From: Progne subis subis
Lineage: Eukaryota; Chordata; Aves; Passeriformes; Hirundinidae
Length of the DNA: 64,000 nt
NCBI GenBank assembly: GCA_022316685.1
Contig: JAKJHU010000065.1
Coordinates: 3,838,322 to 3,902,321, forward strand
Direction of reading: 5' to 3'
The notes beneath the pieces are model-generated. The model was given only the letters and a program-made list of their open reading frames with translations. It had not been told where the DNA came from and did no database searches. Positions 14,101 to 29,100 of the stretch are shown piece by piece; the first letter of the stretch is position 1, and each line of letters begins with the position of its first letter. The position numbers were made by a program, and so were the translations under genes.

Positions 14101-17100
14101 CATCTGTGTTCCATTTCAGATGACAGCCTGCTTCTTGGGACTGCTTGGTCGCTCTGGTCATTGTATTCATTCTTTCTGTTTCATCAATTGTTCTTGGGAT
14201 CCAGACCTTGTTTTTTTCTTTGCTGCTTGAAGGGAGTCTCCAAATAAACTCATGTAAAAATGAAGAGGATCATTGCACCCACAGCTTCCACTTCTGAAAT
14301 GTCTGCTGTTGGCAAAAGCACCCTGAGTGCACTGCTTTGTTTTCCTAGCAAAGTCACAGTGTCTTGAGTTCAGAGTTGCATTGTGAAACTTGTTTCTTTT
14401 GTCCATTTTGTGTTGCAATCATTCTGCCCCATTTAAAAATCACTTTCTCTTCCAGGCCTTAAACAACTAAATCCTTTCAGATGGAGCCACTTTGGGTCTT
14501 GCGTGCACTACATTGTCTTCCATCCCTTTGTGTTCCATTTTTATCTCTTCCTTTTTTTCCAGCATGTCTTCCATCCGTGCCATGTTTGATCTGCTCTGCT
14601 CTGTTGGTGTGGTGTTGTAAAGGAGAGCTTGGCCAGACACTGCTCTGGTTGAGCCCAGTCCTTGGCTGGCTGCAATAATCACCGCACACTCTCTTCTGCT
14701 TGTGCTTCCAATGGAGTTGCTCAGCGCTCATTTGTCTCTACCAGCCTTTTTGAAGTGACCCATGTTTTTGCTTGTTTTAGGTTACAGAAGAAGCTTATGT
14801 CCCTGTTGGAGACATGAACGGCATGGGGTTCAGGCCCTTTGATATGGTTATCCCATTTGCTGTAAGGAAAGGAGAAATAACAGGTACCTGGAGTGCCTCT
14901 CAGGGAGATACTTATGCTTTTTGTTAGTGTGTTTATCCGTTTAGCAGGCTAGCAGGCTGGGTGGTCTAGACCACTGTGTTTGTGGGAGGTTTGTATCCTG
15001 CCAGGAACATAGCTGTTTAATTTCACGTTGAGTGGCACCCACGGAGGAGGAGTGGGATGTGCCCCTTCAATGGTTTAAGTGAGGATTCTTGGTGTTGCTG
15101 TGGCCTTCAGTGCTAGCCTGTGCGCTACTGCACTGTAGAGCCTGTTGATGCTTTTTCCCTTCTGGAGCAGCTACATGCAATCCTCGATAAACTCCATTAT
15201 TTCTTTTCTGCATTCCTGCTATAAAGCAGTTAATTCTGCATTCCTGCTACATACCTTCTCCAAAGCTGGTGACCCCTCTTCTACAGGCCTGGCAGCTGAG
15301 AGCATGGCTCCAGTAGCACCCTGGTAGCACTAAGCTCCTGCACACAAGGCCTGTGTCCCCTCTGCCCTCTAGCTCAGCAATCCCACCCCAAGTCCTGGCC
15401 TGTCCCAGCTTGGAGGAACAGTCAGTCTTTCCTTTTCAAAAGTGCAGCAGGAGAGGGAGCATCTTGCTACGAGATAGTTCAGTACTTTTTATGTGGCTTG
15501 CTGTGAAAAGCTCTGTGGCTGCAGCAAACAGCCCTGCCTGTAGAGTTTGTAAGGTCACAGGACCATTTGCCAGATGTCTACCAGTGCCTTGTATTCATGT
15601 AACTTAAGCAGAAAACATGTCTGGTTAGTGTTCCCATTAGTCTCCTATTTGTGCCTGTGGGTAAGGAATTTTACATTTTAAAATGCTTGTTTAAAATCGC
15701 TAGACAATTCTCTGTGGGTGGGAGAGGGGAAGCAGGCAGCTTCTCCTTCCATAACTCCCATGGTGGCCTTTTGTAGGTGAAGTACACATGCCCTCTGGAA
15801 AGACGGATACACCAGATATTGTGGATAACAAAGATGGCACAGTAACAGTGAAATATGCTCCTACTGAGGTTGGGCTGCATGAAATGCACATAAAATACAT
15901 GGGAAGTCACATCCCAGGTAAGTCTGACAAAACAGGCAATGCAAATCTGAGTGCAGAGTCCTGCTGATGCATCTGCTCCCTGGTGAGGTTCTATGGCTAA
16001 GTTGTATGTGCTGTGGAAAGATCTGCCCAGGATATTTTACCATTCAGTGGCCCTTTCTCTGCAAGCAGTCCAGAGAGAACTAAAGCAAAGAAGTGCCAGC
16101 ACGTAGGAGCTTCTATTGTGGTTTAATCATACCAGCCAGGCTTAATATGGATTTTGGTTTTGGGAAACTAGCTTTTGTGGTGTTTTATTATGAAGAAGGA
16201 ACATACTGTTTTTTAACTACCAGTTTTCTAGGTTGAAATTTGCTGCCATGGTGCTTAACAAAACTACTGGTTACAGTGTGTGTTTATCCTTAAAACTGCA
16301 TTGGCAAAAAAATCTCAAAACTGTGGGGAGAATGGATTGGCTAAAATACTGTAGTTACTCTTTACTTCTGATTGCAATAAAATAAAACACACATGCATAT
16401 TATGCTATAATCTTTCTTTCTTCCTGGCAGCTTCTTAGCAAACAGAAACCACTGCCTTTCATTCCATTTCTCTTCTTTTGTCCTTGGTTCACCAGCTCCC
16501 CAATGGAAGCAGTGTCTCACCTGGGGGCTGTGGCTGTGGTTCTCCAGGCATGCTGGCTTTTGGAGGGCTGGGCAGACCTGTAAAAGGATGTGTAGACATG
16601 AGACAAAATACCTTCAGCACTGTCTGAGAGGCACTGCTGGTTCTGTTCATACAGAAGCACAGGATTGCTTAGGCTGAAGTCAGGAGCTCAGTGATGTGTT
16701 GCGTGGTGCTGCTTCAGTCCCTTCTGCACTTTATGGATATAGCACCCCCATAGGTGCTGACCTGCCTGATGTATTGGTTCACTAAGACCTTTACCCTGTG
16801 CTGGGATAGAAAGATGATGTGCCATAATGCTTCCTTCATGAAGGATGTTGTGAATCAAACTTTCTACTGTCCCATCTGCAAAATCTAACTTTGGACTGAA
16901 GAGCTATCTGTGCCTTTTTTTGAAACCGTTATTGGTTGTTGATGATTGTACTTTTTGTTCTTATGCACCGGCTTAGCTAATCTGAGGCTCCCAAATACGT
17001 TTTTGGATACCCTTCAAATTTGCTAGTTCAGGTTCATTGAGTCAGACAATGTGTTGTGCTAGTTCCTAATTCTGGGCTACCAAAATTCAGAATCAGTGCT

Positions 17101-20100
17101 TGAACTGAAAGCCTGCTTCTGAGTCATGTTCTGATTTAATGTGCTAAAAATAAACTTGCAATGAACAAGACTCATAACAATATCCTTTAAGCTTATCTCT
17201 GGTAACTAGAGTAACGCTTACTCTTCCATGAATGAGTGTGGCACAAATTGTGGAATTGTGTCTTTTGAGGATGGAAATGGAGGCTTATTTGGTTCTTAAA
17301 TGCATTACAGTCGCAATAAGGTTTTTCAGATACCGTATAATGAGAAGGGCATTCAAGAACATGGGTATCAGTTCTTGTCGTCCACACCACTCATCCTTAA
17401 AAGTGCTTCTTTTTGGGTTTTTTCCCCTTTAGAGAGCCCTCTGCAGTTCTATGTCAATTACCCCAACAGCGGCAGTGTCTCTGCTTATGGGCCTGGCCTC
17501 ATTTATGGGGTTGCGAATAAACCAGCAACTTTCACCATTGTCACAGAAGATGCAGGAGAGGGTAAGTCAGTTCTTCAAACCCATCCTACCCTAAATAAGG
17601 AACTTCTTGGTAGTGTAATGCACATTGGCTTTAATTTACGTTCATCTGTCCAACTATGCATCTCTGATGTGACACAAATGACTTATGCAATTATCAGGCT
17701 GTAACTTGCAGAAGAAACTGATTTATTGCCCCTTCCTGAGAGCAGTAGATGTGCCCTGTGATATAGGGTGCAAATTACTTGTTCAGTTGAAAAATAAACT
17801 GAAAGCAGCTTAAATCTAATGGATGATGACTGGGTGTGGAATCACTGTTAGGTAAATCTGAAGACTGAATAGAACTGTGGCGTTAATGGATTGGTCTGAG
17901 CTGGTTTTGCTGCTGTCCTTTGAAAACATGCATTTAAGTTCCATTTTCAGTACAAGGTACCTGGATATTTCTCTTTGGACCAAATGTTTGGACCCGGTGT
18001 TCACAAAGATTACTCTACTTTTTTCCTAGGTGGGCTGGACTTGGCAATTGAAGGACCTTCAAAAGCAGAGATCAGTTGCATTGATAACAAAGACGGGACA
18101 TGCACAGTCACGTACCTGCCTACTCTGCCTGGGAACTACAGCATCCTGGTCAAATACAATGACAAACACATCCCAGGCAGTCCATTCACAGCCAAGATCA
18201 CGGGTATAAAGTTTAAACTTGTGGAAGCACTTCGTATTAAAAATTAACCTCAGATAGCATGGGGAACCTGGTTTGTGGCAGGAATTTGAAGTCTTCTGAC
18301 TTGTTCTGCACTTAACCTTGTAATGTTTTGTGACTCCTCTCTCTTTATGTGTTCAGATGATAATAGAAGACGGTCTCAGGTTAAGCTTGGTTCTGCTGCT
18401 GACTTCATGCTGGACATCAATGAGACTGATCTCAGTCTCCTGACAGCCAGCATTAAAGCCCCATCTGGTCGTGATGAGCCTTGTCTTCTGAAGAGGCTGC
18501 CAAATAACCACATTGGTAAGCTCTGAGAGATTACTGTGATAGCCTTTACTCCAGTTTGCTTTGCTGTGTAAAACGACTGACTTCCGTGCTCCTTCCCAGA
18601 AGAGTGTTGTCCAGCCAAGTAGTTGATAGTGTTTGCTACAGTTGTCCAAGGGCAGAAAAGTATGGGGAATGGCCTCTTGTCTTAGCTTGCATGTGACGTG
18701 CCAGGTTGCACCTAAAGTGGGTTTTGTTAGCACATATGAATGGCTCTGTGGTCTACTTGAGGGCAACGCTTTAACATGAGTAAAGAGAGTGCTCTTCCAG
18801 TATTTAATTTCTTGGTGTGATTAAGGCATTTAAATCAAGTATAACATGAGCAAAAACTGAATAAATTTCTCACATTTCTCTGCTTTGTAGGCATCTCATT
18901 CATTCCACGGGAAGTAGGAGAACATCTGGTTAGCATCAAGAAGAACGGGAGCCACGTACCAAACAGCCCTGTGACAATCATGGTGGTCCAGTCTGAGATC
19001 GGGGATGCCAGACGGGCAAGAGTTTTCGGACGTGGCTTGGTAGAAGGACGAACCTTTGAAATGTGTGACTTCATTGTAGACACGAGAGATGCTGGTTAGT
19101 TCGCTCACAAAGGGACCATGAGATGCTATGAAATATATATTTACTCTACACAAGAGCACTGGCCTCCCTCAGCATGCAAACTGCAAAGCAGCACCTGCCA
19201 TTAAACGCAGTCATTATTGTCAGCTATTAACCACAGACAGTGCTATCAACTCCTTGCTTTGTAAGGCCTTGGTTACAACCATCAGGGACAGTCACTGGGG
19301 TGTTGCTGACTCTAGTTATCATTTGGTATAGCAAGAAGGAAATTAAGAAGATACTTATTTCCCTGTTGGTTTAATGTGGACCCTTGGATAACTTTTTAGC
19401 TTGATAGATAACTTTTCAACAAAATTGAAATAAAAGGGATATAGTCAGAGAATTTTAGGAGCTGAATGCATGCTGTGCATCTGACTGATCAGGAGTACAG
19501 AAATGCCATTTAGGCATCATGCACCTCCCATGTGCCCATTATGATACAAATCTACCAACTAGCACCTGCTACGGGTTTGGACTATTTTATGTCACTTCAG
19601 AGTAGAGCTTTGGAAATCTGAGGCTATCTTACCTATATTGTAGGTTATGGTGGGATCTCCTTGGCAGTTGAAGGACCCAGCAAGGTAGAGATCCAAACTG
19701 AAGATCTAGAAGATGGAACTTGCAGAGTGTCCTATTTTCCAACTGTACCTGGTGTGTACATTGTGTCCACTAAATTTGCAGACGAACACATTCCAGGTAA
19801 GCAGAAGTGTTGGGCAAATTTTTGATTAGTACAACAGAAGTCTTATCTGGCTGACCAGTGCTCTGGAACTGTGGATGAGCTGTGTGGTCTGGCTTAACCA
19901 TAAGTCCTAAAGATTCAAGGAGGTTCTTCCCAAGCAGCAAGCATCCAAAACTGTTCTGGTTACGTGGGTGTATTTGACTTGGGCCTGACTGTTAGTTGGG
20001 TATAGAAGTTTCCCTATGATCCCCTACAGGTCAAAGGAAGCTTTTATTTCCGCCCTTGGTGGCGTGTGTAATAAGCAGAGGGGGAATGACTTGCTGTGAT

Positions 20101-23100
20101 ACTTACAGGCAGCCCATTTAGTGTGAAGATCAGTGGTGAAGGAAGAGTTAAGGAAAGCATCACACGAACAAGACGGGCTCCCTCTGTTGCAACAGTAGGA
20201 AGCATATGTGATCTGAACCTAAAAATCTCAGGTAAGCAACAACATCCTTATCCCCAAAACCACAGCTTGTACCCTATGTAGCATGGGGTACTTGAAGCAG
20301 GGAAAATATGAACTTCAGTTTTGTAAAGACATCCTCATATTAACATAGCTTAGGGAAGAAACACTGGTAATGTGTCTTTTCAAACAGTTAAAAATAAGCC
20401 CAACCATTATCAACACATGGAGAAATAAATATTGGTGAAGCCTTAAATTAATTTATTCTGTGTACAGCAGGCTGGAGAATGGGCTGCACCGCTCACTCTA
20501 GCTGCAGGGTTTTAAGATCACGTTGGCTGTTAAATGTTTGTACTGCTCTCTGGAAATTGTGAATCATGTAGGCCAGGCTTAGCTGGCTGCACTTACCCAG
20601 CCACTTCATCTGCCTCTGTAGCACCTGGAGAGCTGCAGCTGGCCAAGTTTTTTGCTCAGAAGCACACAGCTGAGTATACAGTGGGCATCCCATATTTGTA
20701 CTGGGTAATTGCTTGAGCTCAGGTGCAGCTTCCAAAACCCTTTGTCGCTTTCTAATTTGCATTTTTCTATTTTCTTCTTGCTAGAAATTGATTGTGCTGA
20801 TATGACAGCTCAGGTAACCAGTCCCTCTGGGAGAAACTTTGATGCCGAAATTGTAGAGTGTGACAAAAACACCTACTGTGTCCGCTTTGTTCCACAAGAA
20901 ATGGGGGTCCACACTGTGGATGTCAAATACAAAGGGCAGCCGGTGCCAGGCAGCCCCTTCCAGTTCACCGTGGGGCCACTGGGCGAGGGAGGAGCTCATA
21001 AAGTGAGAGCTGGAGGCCCAGGGCTGGAGCGTGGAGAGACAGGTGTGCCAGGTGAGTCCTCTGCCCTCAGTGGGCTCCAGAATCTGCTGCGTGCAGGTCT
21101 GCGGTGCAGTGTTTTGGCTAACAGGAGCCTTCTGGAGAAACTGCTAAGCAGGTGGGATGGTGGGATGAGCTACCGCTCTTGAAATAAGCTCAAGTGGAAC
21201 TTTACAGTCTGTTAGGAGATAGCTGCAACCCAGCAACAGCAGCAGACTTACTCTTGGGTATGCTCTCATGTGCCTCAACAGCTGAGTTCAGCATATGGAC
21301 ACGGGAAGCTGGAGCTGGAGGACTGTCTATTGCTGTAGAAGGCCCAAGTAAAGCAGAAATCACCTTTGATGACCATAAAGATGGATCTTGTGGTGCATCA
21401 TATATAGTTCAAGAGCCAGGTATGTCCCGAGACCAAATCACATGGAAACAACACTGATTGTGACTTTCAAAGAAACTAAGGCCGCTCACTGCTTCTCCTC
21501 TCTCTGCAGGCAACTATGAGGTGTCCATAAAGTTCAATGATGAGCACATTCCTGAAAGCCCCTACCTGGTTCCTGTCATCGCCCCCTCCGATGATGCTCG
21601 CAGGCTCACTGTCACTAGTCTTCAGGTGAGACATAAGGAAACATCTCTATCACTTACCACAGAGACTGATTTTGTCCTTGTTCTCCAAAACCAAAATGGT
21701 TGTCCCTTCTTCTTAGTAATAGCCTTGTCTTGGTTGGTGCTTGTTTTCAAGCTCAGCTTGCAGCCAGAGAAATTTTTGGCAGCTGGCCCCTGGGTAACTC
21801 GGGCTAGCCAGAATTCAAAGGCAGAAGGCTCAGTTGAGTGTGTTACAAGTGATAACACTGGGGAATTACAGATAAAAGGCTCCAGAAATAGCACTGGGGG
21901 AACTAAGACTTGTTTCCCATGGCATTAGCTAGGGGGAAGGACGAGGAGAACTGAAATTTAGAGGTGAACCACCAGTGATCATGCTGGTACCAAGTTCCTC
22001 ATTTGGCACGTGCCTGAAGAGCTGCGTTTCCATGGGTGAGGTAGCACAGGGCTGCATGGCTGGGACATCACTGCAGCCTGGCCAGGCAGACAGAGGTGGC
22101 CCCACCATGAGGTCAGGGTGCAGATTTGCTCTGGCTGATATCACAAAACCACAGAGTTGCAGCTCAGATGATTCATGAAAGGTACTGAATCTTAGAGTGA
22201 ATCACATCTTTGTAGCTGATCTGGGCTCATCTGGTAACCTCGCCATAGAATTTGTGTATGTGTGTGTGCTTACAGGCATTAAAATACAAGTAACATTAAA
22301 GGCCTGACTGAAATCTCCAAAGCCAGAAGCTTGGATGCGAGACTGAGAATCTGTGTCTAAATATACTGTACCTCAGTCCTCCTTGAGTGGTGATTAGTAC
22401 TTCAGTTTAGGCTTTTTTTGGTTATGTCCCAGCTGTGATACCCAGGAGTTTGCCTGGGCTGCAGGGGAATTCTCCACCTCAGCTGTGTAAATGAACCATG
22501 ACAGCCTTATCCGATAGTATCTCTTCTAACCAGGAGTTACAAGGGTGTTAATTAGTCACTGTGGTATTGATGTTTGCCTTGTGTTTCATTTAAAGACTCT
22601 TTGACAGGCATACTCACTTCAATTAAGTCCTGGAGAGGCAGATAAAGCTGAGTATTCTGTAACACAGTCCATTGTGCAGCATCAACCTCCACTAAGCCCA
22701 CATCAGGGACTTGTTTATGTGTTGTACCTCAGTTCTACTCAGTTGCATTTATTTGTCTCTTCAGGATTTAGTTGAAAACAAAATGAGGTAAAGTATGTTA
22801 AATGTGAGATGATGTTGCTGGATAGCTGCAAGGGCTGTGCTGGTCGAGGACCACTCTGATGGCTCAGATGTGGAGCTGCCTCACCTTCCACCAATGGCCT
22901 GACAGCACCACAACATCTGGTTTCGTGTTTTAAATTACTTTCTCATGTTTGAGACGGTCTTGTGGTGGCGTTCTAAATGCAGCCTCTTGTGGAAAATATA
23001 AACATGCATATTACTCTTTCAGTCATTTGGATTATCAGAAGCTTTTCCCTGAATGAATCTGGAATGAGTGAATGGGCTGAAAATGGAGCCATAGCTTAAG

Positions 23101-26100
23101 CATCCTTTAAATCAAGTGCCTGAATACTGAGGCTTGACCTCAGTGATAATGGGTGACTAGTTTTGTAAACCTGCCTCTCCTTGATGTGGTGCAATCATCT
23201 GGCTTCCCGAAACAGCCTGTTACCATGGGAACAGTCAGCCTAGCCAATGTGGGTGACTCCTGAATCAGCCACCCGCTAAGAGGGAGAGAGCTTCTGATTT
23301 GCAAATTAATGCAAGACACAACTTTATGCCTTTGTTAAAATCCAAAAAGTCCTCATGGTGATGTGGTTATTTCCCTGCCACAAATCTTGTGCTGTCTGAA
23401 ATGAAAGTTTGGATTTGATAATCTGACTGTTGCATTCTCAGGAGTCTGGATTAAAAGTTAATCAGCCAGCATCCTTTGCTATAAGGCTGAATGGGGCAAA
23501 GGGCAAGATCGATGCTAAAGTCCACTAGCCCCTCTGGAGCTGTCGAAGAATGCCATGTGTCTGAGCTGGAGCCAGGTGAGCACATCTTGATGATGATAAA
23601 ACAAATTGCATGCCCTCCAAAGCACTTGCTGCCACATAGGGAATTCAGTTCCTTTGGCTTAGAAATAGTGTGTCCCAGGGATGAGCCTGTTGCTTGGAAA
23701 ACAAGCAACTTTTTGGTGTCAAGAGCTGTTCAATCAGGGTTATGTCTGTGTTTTTCTGTGAACTGACTGAGCCCCAACTTCTGTAAGTTGTTTTAAGTCT
23801 TGGCTTGCCAATGAAGGTACAGTGACCTTAGTAATAAATTAAATATGATGTGGTTGTTGAATTTAACCAGGGAAGAAGTTTATTTCTCAAAGCTATGCTT
23901 CAATCTTTGACTAATAGTTTATTTTTAACTCACACCCACTCCTTTACATGAAATGTCAAGGAAACTGTCTATAAGCAAACACTGCAGAAAGCTCAATACC
24001 TGTTTCAGCAATGAGCTTTTCTTTTTCACTTGAAGTCTGTATGAGTTATGGTCTGTACTGTGAACAGACAGCAGCTGTCCAGCTGAGGGAGATCAGTCCT
24101 GCCTCTGAGTTAACATGCGTCAAAAATGTGAAATATCAGCAAATTGCTAAATGACTTTATTAGATACAGGTGTGGTATCAGAGCAGCACACTCAGCTCAC
24201 TGGTAAGATTTGGCTTGCTCTGACCAGCTGCTTTTCTTCTACAAACGGCTCACTCAACTGCCAACAGATTGGGGTGTGATTCAGTTTTCAGTCGAGATCA
24301 AGTGCTAGTGAACAAGGTGAAAACACAAGCTGTAATACCTTCTGTGATAAATACAGCATTTTCCTGCTTAAATACAAGTTTATCACCTCGTGTGGCTGAG
24401 TTCACTTAAACTGGGACCAAAATACATCAAAGGCTTTCAGAAGCTCAGGTTGCTAATCGGCCCCGCGTTGGGTTTAATTAGCGGTTCACGGTGGGGTTGT
24501 TGCCTCCGGTTTGTCAGCAGAGCCCCTTCTCTGTTGCAGATAAATACGCCGTTCGGTTCATCCCCCACGAGAACGGCATCCACTCCATCGACGTGAAGTT
24601 CAACGGCAGCCACGTGGTGGGCAGCCCGTTCAAAGTGCGCGTGGGCGAGCCGGGCCAGGCGGGCAACCCTGCCCTGGTCATGGCCTACGGGTCCGGCCTG
24701 GAGAGCGGCACCACGGGTAATCCTCCTCCTGCAGACCCGCTCGCGCTGGGGCTTGGAGACATACACAGCCTGTTTCCGGGCATACTTGTACATCACCTGC
24801 TAAGGCAGCTCAACTAACCCACGTTCTCTGCTGACCTGAGCGCAGGCTAATTTTGCTCTCTAGCATGCTTCTGATGTCTTTATAACCATCATTCACAAGT
24901 CTGCAGCCTATACTGAGCCTTAACAAACTGAAAACTTCTGTAAATCGGCAACTGCAACGTGCATTCACTGAACTGCTGGTTAGCAGGTGGACTACAGCTC
25001 TGCCAGTTAGCTTATCTCCACGCTGGTGGTCCCTCGAGCTCCGGAGATGCTCTGGCTCCCTTCCACACATGAACTTAATGTCTGAGTTGGCTGTCTAGAG
25101 ATGAGGGAATCTTGTTTAACTTGTGTTAATTAAATGGGTATGTTACCTTACCTTTGGTGCTTGCACCTCTAAGAAGTCTCAAGTGACATGTAGTAGGATA
25201 TGTAAACCCTAGGGAGAAGGTGGGTTGTTCTGTTGGTAGTGTGCTATGCGTGCTCCAGATGCAGCGTGAACAGCTTCTTGGAAATCTGACACCTCATTGT
25301 CTGCTGTGGCTGCCTCATCTGATAGTTCTCAACTCAAGAATGTAGGGTTTAGGGTTTGTTTTTTCATTTCTGATTTGTGCCCTTAGTAAGTATAAAAACA
25401 TTCCAGGATCTGCACTTTGATTTATTTATGTTCTTGCTCAGGCCACACACAGGTAAATAGCAGAGTAAAATGATTATTTTTCTCTCCCTTTGTTGTGTAG
25501 TTCATTCTATCCTATCCACTGCTAGTTCATTTTGTCGTATCCACTGCTGTCTCCTGTGGATTCCATTTCATACCTTTTTTCTCCCTGTGAAAAAAAAAGT
25601 ACTGCAGTTATTCAGTCAAAGCTTGTGCTGTTCTGGAGGAACCAAGCAGTTGGTTTTGGAAACATGCAGATACACTCTATAAAATAAAGATGTAACTTGA
25701 GCTCCTTTAATAGGGTGGAAACAAAAGCACTCATTAATACCAGCCAGTGATGCATCAGGGACAGAGGAATGTTTCTTCATCTATAAAGGTGCTCGGGGTT
25801 GTTTTCAATCTAAATAGACTGTTTCATTTCAGCAAAGCTGCTCTGTGCCCTGTTGCTGAATCCTCACCACTGCCAAAAGCGCAGTGCCCTGGGAGCTGCT
25901 GAGCAGCGTTTCAGAACAATGACTCAGTGTAGGGGTTTCAGTGGCTGAGCACCTGAACCGTCCCCCTGGGAGGGCTGAGCGTCTGCAGCCTCCAACAATG
26001 CAAGCCTTCATCTGGGGCACAGGAAAAAGCAGTTGCCTCTGGAGCAAGAGCTCTTAGCAAGAAGCTCTGAAGCTTGCTGGCTTTGAGAATGAGCTTCTTT

Positions 26101-29100
26101 CCAGTTGAGCAGGGCATTGTGGGCTGATGCCTGACCTCCCCGGGGTGGCAGTGCCAGGGGCATGGGCTGCTGGAGCACTGGAAGATGGCACAATCCTCTG
26201 TGGGAGCTGGGCTCTTCCAGCATTGCGACACAGCAACCTCTTTTGTGGGGAGGCTAGAAACTTCTCCCGAGTTTATTCCCACATCTTCATGCTTCCGTCG
26301 CAGCAGCAGTAAACTTTCCCATGGCCATCCTGGTTTTGAGTGAGCTCGAGCACTTTATTCTTCCTCAACAGTGTCTCATGCAACAGCTCAAAGATCATAA
26401 ATATTTGAGGCCAGAGTCTGACAATAAATTATTTGGAGGTTGAAAGCCTTACTTAATTTTTTCTTGTGTTGCTGGCATTGTGTCATTGGCTCAGTATTAG
26501 CAGCAATAATTCAGCTGTGTTAACCAGACGCTGTAATTGAACGAGCTTTTGTTTCCACAAACTGCTTGGAGTGCCGTTGCCAAGCAGTTCAAGCACCTGT
26601 GTCTCCTCCAGGCCATCTCCTGCCCCTTGTCTTTCCTGCTTTCTTGTGGTCTCTTCACTGCTGATTTGTAGTCCAGGCAGTCAGACAGCTGTGAGCTCTC
26701 CCAAACTCAGCCATGCTGGAGCTGTGTGGGTGTGGACTCTGACGCCCGGTAGAAAAGCTCTTGTTTTCTCTCTAAGCCAGTTTTTTGATACCAAATTACT
26801 TCCATTTGAGTCCTGAATGGCTCTCATTACTCCTTCTCCCACACAGTCACATAACCTAACTGGAGGAGGGAGCAGGATGAAAGCTGGGGAGGCTGCCAGT
26901 GGCGCAGAGCTCCATTTGGGCTGGCCTGTGCCAGGCTGCTCGGGTGGATGTGGTGTCCCTCCCTGCCTGCAGCCCTGGGCAGGCTGATCTTGCACTGAAT
27001 TACCCCTTATTTAATGCCTGAGGCTGCGTGTGTATCATCGGGTGTGAGGAAGAGTGTGTCTCACTGTGCTACGTCTTTCTAGGACTGCAGTCGGAGTTTT
27101 TCATTAACACGACCAAGGCTGGTCCAGGTACCCTCTCTGTTACAATTGAAGGGCCATCAAAGGTGAAAATGGACTGCCAGGAAACTCCAGAAGGTTACAA
27201 AGTCATGTACACACCCATGGCTCCAGGAAACTATTTAATTGGAGTTAAATATGGTGGACCTAACCACATAGTGGGCAGCCCTTTCAAGGCAAAGGTTACA
27301 GGTAAAAAGCTAACTAGTATTTACTCTGTGCCTGAAGCAGGTCATGTCATTCAGTAAAAGTATCCTCCCGAGACAATGTGGTGTTATGGTCTAGATGCCC
27401 AAAACCATGAGAAGCAAAACATTTCTTCCCATCACCTCTAAAGCCTAGATGAGGGGTCTCAGGAGCAGCTACAAAAGCAGTAGTCACAGAGGCTTGGCAG
27501 CTTGACTCAGTGATGGGCCATAAAACAGCTTTATGGGCTAGTATTAAGTCCTGATCTAGTGCTAGATCTTGCATGGGTCGCAGGGAAATACGACTTATTT
27601 ACCCATTTCTTCCTACCCTCAGCCTGAAACCTGCTCACCTGTAGCATGTGTTGCCTCTCTTGGTGTCATTTTGGTACAGGTGTCACCTAGCCAAAGGTCA
27701 GTGATGTCTGAGAAGCTCCTAGCTGAAGTGAGGAAGGCTGGTTTAGGAAGCCTGTTCTCTTTCCAGCACTGTGTTTAAGCACAGGCTGAAGCTCATCTCT
27801 ACTGCTGCCCCTGAACTTGTGGTGCCCGTAGCAGGGTGATGCTCTCGGGAGAGGGTGGCAGGGACTGCACTCCCCCAGGCCAGGACAGGCTCTGCTTTCA
27901 AAATGGGTTATTGCAAAATTGCACCTGCTTTTCTGCCAACTCAAGTAATTTTTGGCATTTGGTGATTGGAGCACAATTAACTCTTCTTAAGCAACCCGCT
28001 TTGCTTAATGAATCCTGAAGTTCCTGTGGTCCTTTAGCCACTTGAGTGCTCTGGGATGGGATTGTTGCCAGTGGTGCTGGGAGATGTCAGCTTAAAAGCC
28101 TAAGTAGGAGATTGCTCCTCTACAAAAATGCATTTTGGATGCAGAATGCATGCTAGTCATTAGGAGAGTTTCAAAATGTCCTTGTGAATGCCTTTCAGAT
28201 GGGGAAAATCTGAATGTCAGAAGCCTTTTCTGTTTCCAGGGCAGCGACTGGTTAGCCCAGGCAGTGCCAACGAAACCTCTTCCATCCTGGTGGAGTCGGT
28301 GACAAGGTCATCGACTGAAACCTGCTATAGTGCCATTCCCAAATCCACCTCAGATGCCAGCAAAGTGGTTTCCCGGGGAGCAGGACTCTCAAAGGCTTTT
28401 GTGGGTCAGAAAAGCTCCTTCTCTGTGGACTGCAGCAAAGCAGGTATGGATACAAGAGCCATTTGGATGTTCAGGGTCGGTGGTTTAGCTGGCCATTTTT
28501 TTTCCCTAAACCAACTTGCAGAGTTAAAATTCAGAGCTTGAGGTAATGATCTGGTACTAAAGAAAAATGCTAAATACCATACTGTGCTCACCAAGTCAGT
28601 CCTAATACAGAGGCTGTAAAGATGCTAGTTCCTCTCCAAATGGCTTCATCTGAGCCAGGTGCACCGAAAGAGCCACAGGATTATGGCATGAGATCAAACA
28701 GATTGCTGAACTTAAGCATCCCTTGTGGTGCATTGTAGCGTGTAATGCATGGTGTTCCTGTAACCTTTTGATGTCATCACCATCATCATCATCTGGGAGC
28801 TCTGTGGTGGGTGGATTACAGGCCAGCTGTGTCCACTGGCCCCTGCTATTAACTTCTGATGAAGTAGTTGTAAAGCAATACCAGCTTGTTTTCAGAAGCA
28901 GCATGGATGGCTCCCGTGCTCTACTTAAGATAGTGGTTTAACAGATGAACCCTCACATCTATGAGGCTGTTAAAGCTTTTTAATATAAAATTCCTCCTTA
29001 TACCAAATTAATCTGAGGTATGGCTCAGCTGCCACTCTGTGAATTAAAATAACAAAATCCATGTGTTACAGAGCCAATATATTACGGCCCAACCACGCTG

